Assembly: GCA_037501455.1 (NCBI GenBank)
Contig: CM074863.1
Location: 10,598,001-10,662,000, forward strand
Length of the DNA stretch: 64,000 nucleotides
DNA from: Lantana camara
Lineage: Eukaryota; Streptophyta; Magnoliopsida; Lamiales; Verbenaceae
Direction: 5' to 3'
The position numbers and the translations under genes were made by a program. Positions 46,851-56,901 of this stretch are shown here, one piece after another. Under the pieces are notes generated by a model. It did no database searches. It had not been told where the DNA came from and was given only the letters and a program-made list of their open reading frames with translations. Each line of letters begins with the position of its first letter. The first letter of the stretch is position 1.

Positions 46851-47895
46851 AAGGAGTAGCAGTGGCGGTGGTTACTGTTAATGATCAAGAGCTCTCTTTT
46901 TGATGCAAGGCGTGGGTATAAATGCAGCATCTTTCCCATTAAGCTTTCCTTTTCATTTCCTTCAAATAATCCACTAATATTTTTTCCATTTCCCCATCTC
47001 ATTTACTCCCTTTCTGCTTCTGATCTTGTTTTCCCTCTCTCTCCTCTTTATTGTTTTCTTGAATGCTCAGTGTCGCTGTACAGTACATAGCAGCCTCAAC
47101 CCCGAACAATAATAATAAGGCCGGAAATTCAAATTTTGAAGAAAAAGGAAAAATCTATTTCCCTTGAGGACTGCAGGGAACCGTACAGGGAAGTTCTTAA
47201 AGGCAGCCCACAATCTGAAAATGGTATCTTTTTTTGCTTTTGCCCACTTTTAGTTCTGTTTTTTTCAGAGTACTTGCTGGAATGCTTTTTTAGCCCCCAG
47301 AGGATAGGGTTTCTGGTTGAAGGAGTGTGTTAGTTGTATTTATGATGCTTAAATAATGTTTTCTTGCTTCTATTGACTGGGTTCTGAGCTCTGACCACTT
47401 TTTTGAGCTCTTTATTGGACTGGGGCTGTGGTTTTTTCTTGGCATTAATGGCCTTTTGCTGCTTTAGTTTCAGTGAAAAGCTTTGGAACAGCTGTAGCAG
47501 TGTTCTTTGTTGTGGCATTTCCTGGCTTTCATATTTCTGGCTCTCTCTATGCTGTTTCTCTTTAATTCGCACTTCATAGAATTGGAGAGTGTTATTATCT
47601 CACACCTGTTCAGCTGTTTCTGAGTCTTTCTTTTTGAGTTAAATTTTCTTTATCTTCAATGAAGAAACTTGAAGCCCACTAATTTAATATACCCTTTTTG
47701 TGGTTGAATTTGAACTACCCCACAGTACCTCTTGATTCATGTATAAGGTGAATGATTATTTAGGGGTTTTCCTGTTAGGTTTGTAATTATTTCAAACTGT
47801 TTGATTGTTAGGATGTTGTGATTTTAAGGAGATTTGTACGGCTTTGTATGTAGCACTCTGCTAGGCTGTTCTGCTATATCTTGTAAAGGAATAAG
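46850..47895 (+). other. Promoter and long 5' leader of the bHLH49-type gene
   Basis: Pyrimidine-rich leader sequence follows 46900 (TCTCTCTCCTCTTT near 47035). A donor-like GAAAATG/GTATCT stands at 47223. A short upstream frame starts at an ATG at 47136. The coding ATG is at 47896. A leader intron is likely but its acceptor was not fixed. Confidence 0.4.
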
Positions 47896-50345
47896 ATGGA
47901 GATGTCTGGAAAAGATGTCAATGAGGCACACAAGGGGAATGAGGATCCTGTAAATTATCATCATGCTCCTAACGTTCCTTCTGACTGGCAAATCAACGGA
48001 AACAATCTAACAAACACGCCCATGGGCATGCTTCACATGGGTAGTTCAATTGTGGAGTCCTCTTCTTGCTCGTCGGCCTCTATGGTTGATTCGATGATTT
48101 GGGACCAGCCAATGAGCGGGCAGAATTTAGGCTACTGTGATGTGAATGGTCAAAATGCAATGTTGAGAGGGAACATGTTCCTTCCTTCTGTTCCCGGAAT
48201 GGTTCCGCAGAGCTTGCCTCACTTTCCGGCTGATTCGGGTTTCATTGAAAGGGCAGCGAGGTTTTCGTGCTTCAGTGGAGGCACTTTTGGTGAAATGATG
48301 AACACTTTTGGCGTAGGTGATGCTCTAAATCAATATCCTCGTGGTTTGGGGTCGATTCAAGGGGCAAATGAGGTATTTGGAAGGAATGCATCGAAACCAG
48401 CGAACATGACTGAGGTTTCCAATGAGGGGAGCCCGTTCAAGAACGAGAAGAAGAGTGAAAATCTCACAAGGGTTCATGAAGAAGGGAAAATTGGGTCCGG
48501 TACTGAGTCTGATGAGGCTGAGTTTAGCGGGCGTGGTGATCGAGAGGAGCTTGATTCGAAGAAGAGGAAGAGAGGCGGACAGGTTAAGTGATGTTCACTC
48601 TTCGTGTGCTAATTTTATGGATACATTATGTGTATCCTTGTGTTAATTCTGTTTTCTTGCTTATGCAGGATACTGAAAATGGTGAAACCAATGAAGGTCC
48701 AGAGGCGTCTATGGAAGTCGGCAAGGATAATGCGGAGATTAAAAAAAAGGGTGATCAGAACCCAAGTTCAATTGGTAAGCCAGGTGGCAAGAATGGCAAG
48801 CAGGGTTCCCAAGGGTCGGATCAACCCAAGGAAGAGTACATTCATGTTAGGGCACGAAGAGGTCAGGCGACTAACAGCCACAGTCTTGCTGAAAGGGTAA
48901 GAATCTTCCGACATGATGCAAAATTATTTCAATCTTCATTGTTTTTGATTGAACTTGTATTGTCCTCGGATAATGTTGTAGGTAAGGAGGGAGAAGATTA
49001 GTGAAAGGATGAAATTCCTTCAGGATCTTGTGCCTGGCTGCAGCAAGGTATGCTTTTATCTCAAGATTAAACTTAGCAAGGCACGGTAGAGACTATAACC
49101 GATTGCTGTTGTTATCAGGTTACTGGAAAAGCTGTAATGCTCGATGAAATCATAAATTACGTTCAATCTCTACAACGACAAGTTGAGGTATATATATGAG
49201 TACTCGAAGTTTCTTCTACTGGTAATCAACTTGGATTTAGAGAAACTTTTTGTAATAGTCAGAGCATTTGGCGTATTGACAGTTTCATGCGGTCTTGTTC
49301 TTGTACAATTACATAAACTCTCCAGTGCGCTCATTTAGTCTTTATTCAGTTTATAGCTCTTGCCCTGTTGCACCTTTTTTCAAGTTAAATGACATTTCAT
49401 ATTAATTTCTTGTTCTGTTTTAGTTCCTGTCGATGAAGCTTGCAACTGTTAATCCTCGTCTGGACTTCAATATTGAAGGGTTTCTAGCTAAAGATGTAAG
49501 AAATTCGTCTCCTGGATTCCATTTGGTTGTTATTTGGGGCAAATTACATTTACTACCCCTGTGATTAGGTAAAATTACAAATTAATCCCCTGTTTCAAGA
49601 AACTAGGATATAGTCCCCGACATTTGAAATAATGTGGGGAACTCCAAAAAATACCCTCACTTGTGGTTGCAAATGGCATACCTTTAGAAGTTCTACATGT
49701 TTATTGTAAATGTTAGACTCTAATGTTTCAAATTACAGGGGTTAACTTGTAATTTTACATAAACTCATGGGTGGTAAATGTAAATCGCCTTACTATCTAT
49801 ATAAATCTGTTTTGATGTAACTGGAAGGTAATAATTTGACCCACAGAGCCTACAGGGTAGAGGTGGTATGCCATCTTCACTCTCATTCCCACCAGAAATG
49901 AGTATGCCTTTTCCACCACTTCATCAGTCCCAAACTGGACTAATCCCTGCATGTCTTCCGGGCAGTTCTTCTGACGCTCTTCGACGACCAATCAACCTCC
50001 AACCAACTTCTGTCTCCGGCGGGTTTAAAGAACCCACATCTCAAGTAAGTTCCATTAATTCTATACTTACATAATTAATAAATGATCAGTTATATGAATT
50101 TTTTCTTTGTGTTTTTTTTTCTGAATAAAACTGAAGGCACCAGGCGTGTGGGAGGATGAACTTCATAATGTTGTTCACATGGGCTTCAACTCTAGTGGTC
50201 CTCTTAATAGCCAAGATTTAAGCGGTAAATTGACAACAGATTCACAACTTGATAATTTGCTGGTCCAGGTTTCATAAGCTGACTGCACTGTTCTTGTTGC
50301 TTTCCAGGTTGTCAACCTCCCGGCCATATGAAATCCGAACAATGA
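47896..50345 (+). CDS. BHLH49: bHLH transcription factor, bHLH49 type
   Basis: DNA-binding regulator in the nucleus. Eight coding exons: 47896-48582, 48669-48896, 48982-49047, 49119-49187, 49424-49495, 49847-50044, 50137-50224 and 50308-50345, together 1446 bases (481 residues). The N-terminal half has the family motif [11 protein letters not shown] and Ser/Asn/Met-rich sequence. A basic nuclear-localisation-like KKRKR lies near residue 225. The basic helix-loop-helix domain is at about residues 299-355 ([20 protein letters not shown], then [19 protein letters not shown]). The basic region has the His-Glu-Arg spacing of G-box/E-box binders. The last intron (50225-50307) must be spliced to give the family C-terminus [12 protein letters not shown]; retention would end in a different short tail. 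Close to Arabidopsis bHLH49, which is about the same length. Confidence 0.93.
49536..49790. repeat. MITE in intron 5 of the bHLH49-type gene
   Basis: Left end GGGGCAAATTACATTTACTA and, reversed at the right, GGCGATTTACATTTACCACC; the inner parts (GTAAAATTACAAATTAATCC against GTAAAATTACAAGTTAACCC) also match. About 255 non-coding bases. Confidence 0.7.
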
Positions 50346-50649
50346 CTATTCGCTGCACTTTAAAACTGAACCCATCTTGTGAGGATAAGAAAGCAAGTAT
50401 ATTAATTCATTGTCCTGGGACCGACGAAGATTGGAGTTCATGTACACCTTATCCAGGGGCTTATCCCTGTCTGGATACCCAATCAGGAGGGGACCAAAGT
50501 GTAGCAATTGAATGTTGTATAATGTATCAGAAGCAGGCGTATTCGAGCATCACTTTCTGCATACAAGTTGAAGCTGATGATTTTTGCTTCAGATTTGAGT
50601 AGCTTGAATGCTTGATAATGGAGCACAGGGTGTTTAGTAGCAGAGAACA

Positions 50650-51316
50650 AGATTAAGGGATCTGTAATTTCATTCTTGAGTTATGTTCTAGTTCAATGCT
50701 GGCTGCAGAGAGGTTGATATGAAGTGAATATAGAAAAACGTCAGCTTTAACATCTTATTCTCGTGCTGTTTCTTTTTTGAACGAATATTTATGATGCTTG
50801 AACACGACGATGCGATATGAATTATATATGTAGACGTTATGATATGAGACAATGTGATATGAATTATGTAGATGCTATGATATGAGTTAATGTGGCACGT
50901 GTTTGATATGACATAATAATATGATATTTTGAAATTTTTTTTTGCATCATAGTATAATATAAATTTGATAATAAACGAGTATACTCGGCATGTTTGGGTT
51001 GTCAATATTCAAATTTCCAAGTAAAATGGGCTCCTTTCTATCATCATGAGATATTTTAAAATTATGAAATGTTACGACGTATGGATACAGATACGATATA
51101 AATATGATGATATAAATTTTTTTTTTTTTTTTTCCTTTATGAAGAGTATCGAACACAGTGTTTCACATGACAGAATGATAAAATAATATTTTTAAAAGTA
51201 TACATATATTGAAATAGTTTTATAAATAATTTATCCGGGTCAGTTCTCCGGGTTTGGGCCCAATATATCAGCATCGGAAGGGAAGTAGACACTTCCCGCC
51301 AAGACACCTGTTGGCC
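50650..51316. other. Intergenic DNA between bHLH49 and PPR genes
   Basis: Contains the bHLH 3' flank and a degenerate repeat with tandem units of about 45 bases (GATATGAATTATGTAGATGC and variants) at 50810-50900. Related sequence (about 51060-51200) resembles the dispersed repeat near 43700. The PPR promoter must lie at its right end. Confidence 0.5.
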
Positions 51317-53548
51317 ATGTCCAACATTTCCAATTTCTACTGTACGCTGTTGAAACAGTGCTGCGAAACCCGCAATCTAAGGCAAGCCAAACAACTACAC
51401 GCACGCATAATCAGGGCCTTGATAAACCCAGAAACATTCTTGCTAAACAACCTTGCGAATGGGTATTACAAACTTGAGAACATCAGGTATGCACGCAAAG
51501 TGTTTGATGGAATGCCAAGACCAAACCTCTTCTCATGGAACACTATTCTCTCCGCTTACTCGAAAGAGGGGGACGTTGTTAAAATGGAGGAAATATTTAA
51601 TTTGATCCCAAACAAAGATGGGGTGTCGTGGAACTTGATTATTTCGGGGTACATAAGATGTGGGTTGAATGAGAAGGCTTTTGAGGCTTATAAATTGATG
51701 CAGAGGCGAGGGTTGGAGAATTTAAACAGAATCACGCTTTCCACGATTATAATAATGCTCTCAAACAAGGGTTGGGTGCATTTGGGTGGGGTTGTTCATG
51801 GACAAATTGTGAAGTGTGGGTTTGAGTCTCATGCCTTTGTGGGGAGTCCTTTGGTGGATATGTACGCCAAATTTGGTCTGATAAATGAGGCAAAACGCGT
51901 GTTTGATGATTTGCATGAGAGGAATTTGGTTGTCTACAACACCATGCTTATGGGTCTTTTACGGTGTGGAATGGTGGAAGAATCTTACAGCTTGTTTGGG
52001 TGTATGACCGAGAAGGACTCAATTACCTGGACTACGATGGTTACTGGGTTAATGCAGAATGGTATGGATAAAGAAGCACTCTGTTTATTTCGAGAAATGA
52101 GGTTCAAGGGATTGGATATGGATCAGTTTACTTTTGGAAGCATTTTGACTGCTTGTGGAGGTTTTTCAGCATCACGAGAAGGGAAGCAGATTCATGCTTA
52201 TATAACTAAAACTGGCTATATGGAAAATGTTTTTGTAGCCAGTGCTCTTCTTGATATGTACTCAAAGTGCAGAGACATCAAGAATGCAGAGACAGTGTTT
52301 AGGAAGATGAGATACAAGAATATAGTATCTTGGACTGCCATGCTAGTAGGCTATGGTCAGAATGGATACAGCGAGGAAGCTGTTCGAATTTTTTGTGAGA
52401 TGCAGAGAAATGGAGTTGAACCAGATGACTTCACTTTGGGTAGTGTGATAAGCTCTTGTGCAAATCTTGCCAGCTTAGAGGAGGGAGCTCAGTTTCATGG
52501 TCAGGCACTGGTGTCAGGATTGATATCCTTTATTACAGTCTCCAATGCACTTGTAACCCTGTATGGTAAATGTGGGAACATTGAAGAGTCTCATCGGTTA
52601 TTCAATGAAATAGAACTAAAGGATGAAGTGTCATGGACTGCGTTAGTTTCGGGCTATGCCCAATTTGGAAAAGCCAATGAAACAATCAAGTTATTTGAGG
52701 AAATGTTGGCCCAAGGTCTGCAACCAGATGGAGTTACTTTTGTTGGGGTTCTTTCTGCATGCAGTAGAGCTGGATTCGTGGAGAAAGGTCGTCAGTATTT
52801 TGCACTAATGGTTGATAAATATGGAATTAAGCCGGTTCTCGATCACTACACTTGCATGATTGATCTGTTCAGTCGAGCTGGACAGTTAAAGGAAGCAAAA
52901 AAATTTATACTCCAAATGCCTTGTTCTCCAGATGCAGTTGGTTGGGCTACATTGCTGAGCTCATGTAGAAATCGTGGTAATATGGAAATAGGTAAATGGG
53001 CGGCAGAATCTCTTCTAGAATTAGACCCACAAAATCCTGCTGGCCATGTGTTGCTTGCCAGCATTTATGCTGCTAAAGGCAAATGGGATGAGGTAGCTCA
53101 ATTAAGAAGAGTTATGAGAGATAAGGGTGTCAGAAAGGAGCCAGGATGTAGTTGGATCAAGTATAAGAACAAAGTACATATTTTCACTGCTGATGACAAG
53201 TCAAGCCCATTTTCTGACCAGATATATCAAGAGTTAGAAATTTTGAACTGTAAAATGATTAAGGAGGGATATGTGCCTGACATTAAATCCGTTCTGCATG
53301 ATGTTGAGGAGCCAGAGAAACTGAAGATGCTGAACCATCATAGTGAAAGGCTTGCTATTGCATTTGGTTTGATTTTTATTCCTACTACACTGCCCATAAA
53401 AGTGGTGAAAAATCTTCGTGTATGTGATGATTGCCATAATGCTACTAAAATCATTTCTAAGATCACCCAAAGAGAAATTCTTGTGAGAGATGCTGTACGG
53501 TTCCATTTATTTAAAGATGGAAATTGTTCTTGTGGAGATTTTTGGTAG
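51317..53548 (+). CDS. DYW-class pentatricopeptide repeat protein (At1g68930 type)
   Basis: Probable RNA-binding editing factor of mitochondria or chloroplasts. Intronless, 743 residues from the ATG at 51317; upstream in-frame sequence has no ATG. PLS-type PPR repeats fill about residues 40-560 (repeated A..VFD.M...N..SWN.../ G..EEA...F..M units). The E/E+ region follows (GCSWIKYKNKVHIF). A DYW domain closes it, with the zinc-binding HSE (HHSERLAIAFGL, about residue 674), CDDCHNATK (about 703) and the end CSCGDFW. The final triplet is DFW rather than DYW, which is a common variant. The closest protein I recall is the product of Arabidopsis At1g68930, which also neighbours bHLH49. Organelle targeting is not obvious from the N-terminus. 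Confidence 0.93.
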   Translation: MSNISNFYCTLLKQCCETRNLRQAKQLHARIIRALINPETFLLNNLANGYYKLENIRYARKVFDGMPRPNLFSWNTILSAYSKEGDVVKMEEIFNLIPNKDGVSWNLIISGYIRCGLNEKAFEAYKLMQRRGLENLNRITLSTIIIMLSNKGWVHLGGVVHGQIVKCGFESHAFVGSPLVDMYAKFGLINEAKRVFDDLHERNLVVYNTMLMGLLRCGMVEESYSLFGCMTEKDSITWTTMVTGLMQNGMDKEALCLFREMRFKGLDMDQFTFGSILTACGGFSASREGKQIHAYITKTGYMENVFVASALLDMYSKCRDIKNAETVFRKMRYKNIVSWTAMLVGYGQNGYSEEAVRIFCEMQRNGVEPDDFTLGSVISSCANLASLEEGAQFHGQALVSGLISFITVSNALVTLYGKCGNIEESHRLFNEIELKDEVSWTALVSGYAQFGKANETIKLFEEMLAQGLQPDGVTFVGVLSACSRAGFVEKGRQYFALMVDKYGIKPVLDHYTCMIDLFSRAGQLKEAKKFILQMPCSPDAVGWATLLSSCRNRGNMEIGKWAAESLLELDPQNPAGHVLLASIYAAKGKWDEVAQLRRVMRDKGVRKEPGCSWIKYKNKVHIFTADDKSSPFSDQIYQELEILNCKMIKEGYVPDIKSVLHDVEEPEKLKMLNHHSERLAIAFGLIFIPTTLPIKVVKNLRVCDDCHNATKIISKITQREILVRDAVRFHLFKDGNCSCGDFW

Positions 53549-53781
53549 GTAGATCTCAATGGTATTTTAAAAGATGTTACAAGTCAGAAACCTCCAAATG
53601 TGCGACGAGGAATGGCTAAAGGTAAGATATAGATTAGTATATTTGCTAGATTCTAATTTATTTTTGTGGAAAAATAATGAATCTATTCAGGCATAATGCT
53701 TCATTTTTTCCATCATACAACATTCACATATTTCACAACCTTGTTTTAATCATTTCTCACTGGTATCAGAAGAACGCTCTC

Positions 53782-53975
53782 GCACCAACGGGCAGTTGGC
53801 TCAAGTGGATAGGGGCTTGAGTTCACTTAAGCAAGGTCTCGGGTTCGAACCTTGTGGATGTAAAAAACTATGTTGGGAGAGGTCCCCGCAATAAGCGCCT
53901 TGAACTACCTCGGGAGATTAGTCCTTTACTCAATTGGGTGGGGGGAAACTCTGAGAGACCAAAAAAAAAAAAAAA
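53782..53975 (+). mobile_element. tRNA-derived SINE
   Basis: The element starts with a tRNA-like head: box A-like TTGGCTCAAGTGG at about 53795-53807 and a perfect box B GGTTCGAACC at 53842-53851. A tRNA-unrelated body follows, ending in a run of A. A 12-base target duplication AAGAACGCTCTC lies on each side (53770-53781 and 53976-53987). This is the full structure of an intact plant SINE inserted between the PPR and PRXL2 genes. Confidence 0.88.
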
Positions 53976-54221
53976 AAGAACGCTCTCACTAGTCACTGGG
54001 ATACTCCTGAATGACTGGTTTATTGAATGTATAAATGCAGTACTATAAACTTCTTAATTTCAAATAATAAAAAGAATCAATGTATTGATTCAATGAAAAT
54101 TGTAGAAAAGGCATCATACTACTACCAAACTACACATATTGGTACTAAAACCACATTTCTTGAAAAGTCAACAAGGATAGATATGGGTGCTGAAACTGGA
54201 TACTGCTCCTGATAACTGAGT

Positions 54222-55943
54222 TCATTCTTCTATTTCTTCTTCTTTCAGCGACTTCATTGATTCTGATCGATTCTGTTGTGGTTTCTGCATAACATGGAAC
54301 CGAGCTAACAGTGGTGAAATTTTCAGGCAGGATCAGGTATTTGTTAACGAACTATAAACGTCTAAAGATCCAAATACCTGAATACGAGTGCAGATTTCTA
54401 TGACCTCAGCAAGTGGTGCCCAGTCACCGAAGTTCCTCTCAATAAACTGGTAAGCTGTCCCACTTTTTCCTTTCCCAACTATGAAGAGTCCACCCTTGAT
54501 CTCGCCCTCCCCCTTAAAATTTTGTTCCACTCCGATAGCCTTTGCTCGCTTGTAATTTGCTATTGCTCTAGGATTGAGTAGGAAACCTGATATGAACTTA
54601 TCCTTCAGCAGTTTCCCTCCACCAAGGGCCTTGAAAAACTCCTGTCCCTTGTCAAAGAGCACAACTCCACCCCAATATCGAGGCCAGAAATCTTTCACCT
54701 GAATCAATAATCTTATTGTTGAGCTTCGTTTTAGCTATTTATCATGGATAATGTACTTAGTGAAAAATGTACCTCTGATTCTATGTGTTCATGAAGAACT
54801 GCAAATAATTGAACTCCAAGGGCATCAAATATAGGTTTCTTGGAGTACAGTTGATGTGCTTCAGCTCTGCACATGATGCACCTGGTTGCCGAACATGGTC
54901 AAGATCCTCATCTTTCTCATAGAATATTCATTTTGAGGAAGCTAGAGGATATAGTTTAGCATTTTGTTTTTCCCATTCTTTTTTTTAAATGAATCGTGTG
55001 TTAATATTCTAACCAGTCAGCAATATAATGCAACTCAGTTGAGAAGAAAAGGTGTTATCAAAAGAATCATACCCAGGCCTACGGATGCAGACAAATATAG
55101 CTGGTTTCTCTCTCCACAACTCTAAAGCCTTCATTGGAGGTGTTTTAGTCTTGATCAACCGCTCCATCCCAATCTTATATTCTGGAGTAAGTTTCTGAAC
55201 AGAGATATTCTCGACAATGGAATAAGGAGCTACATTCTCTACTATGGGGGGTGGTTGCACACAACCACACACTCTAGGTTCTGCTGGCATTGCTGCAACA
55301 ACTCCCTTGAATACATATCCATCTTTGATTTTGAAACTTGCCAAAGATTGTTCTAGAGAAATATCAGAACCAGAGCTGCTTTTTCCTGAGGTTCTCGTTT
55401 GAAGTTTCCTGGCGTTGGTCAAAACGGGCTCGTTCCTATATATGCTGTTGTTTCTGGAAGCTATGGTGCTTCTCTTTCGTGCTGGGATCATATATGATGG
55501 TGGCAAAGGATCTGGTTCACATGCCCTGTTTCTGTCCATGAAACGGGCCACATGCCCCTTTTTCATTCCGAACTGAGACGAAAGCTCGACATTACTTAAG
55601 CTAAGAATCTCGGGCAAGCCTTTTCTGGAGGCTTCCAGAAGATCCCCATACTGCATCAGCGCACGATCATGGAGATACGACCTAATTTCAAGTGCATCCT
55701 TGTGCAGGACAGGAAAAAAAAAAAGAACAAGTTTTTCAGAACCAGATGAACTTTTCATAGCAATATATACTGTTAATGAAACATACCAACCTTCTGTTGT
55801 CGATTCATGCCGATATCATCCATATCCTCCGAGTTCATTACCTTCAAAGTCGGTACGTCGTCCCAGCCTTCATCCAACAGCTTCGGTAATAATTCTTTTA
55901 GAGAACCATTCCCAACAAAATCGTCTATTGAGAAAGAAGCCAT
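54222..55943 (-). CDS. SAM domain plus peroxiredoxin-like (PRXL2/FAM213-type) protein
   Basis: Five exons, 55943-55791, 55698-55073, 54881-54773, 54698-54378 and 54284-54222, total 1272 bases (423 residues). The N-terminal SAM domain (about residues 10-62, LLPKLLDEGWDDVPTLKVMN) probably mediates protein binding. A disordered Ser/Arg-rich middle follows. The C-terminal part is an AhpC/TSA-like thioredoxin fold with the segment CIRRPGCIMCRAEAHQLYSK, giving a C-x2-C pair at about residues 261 and 264, then VKDFWPRYWGGVVLFDKGQE and GDWAPLAEVIEIC. PRXL2 proteins are thiol oxidoreductases; the substrate is unknown here. The last exon encodes an acidic/Lys tail (KSLKEEEIEE). Phases at all four junctions agree. 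No targeting peptide is evident. Confidence 0.85.
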
Positions 55944-56069
55944 CCCCCTGTAATGGATATCAGAGTTCAATGAATAACTTCTCTGTATGCCACAGAGTTT
56001 TATCAAGATACACAGAAGAGTATGTGATGATGTCAATGTTTTAATAAGTCTGATGTCTATCTCACTCAC

Positions 56070-56337
56070 TTTAAGTAATCAACTGGGACTGCCGTTATGT
56101 TAATATCTGGCCTTGTTACATTGTAGTAGGTATTTTCTGTAGGTGTCGTATACGTTAGATACTTATAGTTTTAATCTAGTGCCATTTGGTGTCAAATACC
56201 GAATCATGAAGTAAGCTCTATTAAATAAAGATATATCTTAACTTATTGTACAAATAGTTCCCATGTGAAAATGACATTATCATCGGGATTTCTGTTCCAA
56301 CTTAGATATATCAATCTCATCGTTCTTGTAGTTGTAT

Positions 56338-56375
<38 letters not shown>

Positions 56376-56901
56376 CGTTGTGTAGATTTAGAATGCAACT
56401 ATGCAACGGCTAAGGACGGCAATTAATTGCAATGGTCTGATTGGTTTTCGTTATGTTAAATGTGTTAATTTATGGAATAATTACAAGTACCCTCTGAGGT
56501 TCAATCCAATTACCAAACTAGTTGAGTAATTACAGAAACATTAAGCAGAGGATCCACTCTCATTGTTGGTTCTGCTACAAGAAATATGGCTAATGCCTGC
56601 CTGCCTAATGGTAAAACAACGATCTACGACAGATATAACAGGATAGAACTCACATCATGCTTTTGGAGAAGCTGTATTTCTGTGCACGTGTATCAGACGA
56701 AGCCAGTCATATTACGAGCTTAGTCAAAACATTTTCCTCTGTGAACAAAGATTATGAAGATGCATTGAGAAAATCACATTTTCCTCCATGAGCAAAGATT
56801 TATGAAGATGCACTGAGAGAACTAGAAATATTTTACATGTTACATAAACATGGGAACTTGATAGTTTTGCAGAAAGCATGCTATAAACTCTGTGAATGAT
56901 T
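56070..56901. other. Intergenic DNA between PRXL2 and PUB42-type genes
   Basis: Contains a (TA)n microsatellite at about 56345-56370 and, at 56470-56545, a fragment of the CCTCTGAGGTT...TAATTACAGAAAC MITE family. No gene. It includes the promoter of the SAM/peroxiredoxin-like gene and the 3' flank of the U-box gene. Confidence 0.55.

Noticed and set aside
47136..47333. 65-residue frame upstream of the bHLH49-type coding region
   Set aside because: Could be an upstream ORF, but a donor-like site interrupts it and I recognise no conserved peptide; not called as a gene.
53795..53860. tRNA-like sequence with box A-like and box B motifs
   Set aside because: No full cloverleaf is formed; the A tail and flanking duplication show it is the head of a SINE, not a tRNA gene.
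56341..56372. (TA)n run that might be a promoter or CRISPR-like repeat
   Set aside because: Simple dinucleotide microsatellite; no spacer structure, and CRISPR arrays are not expected in plant nuclear DNA.
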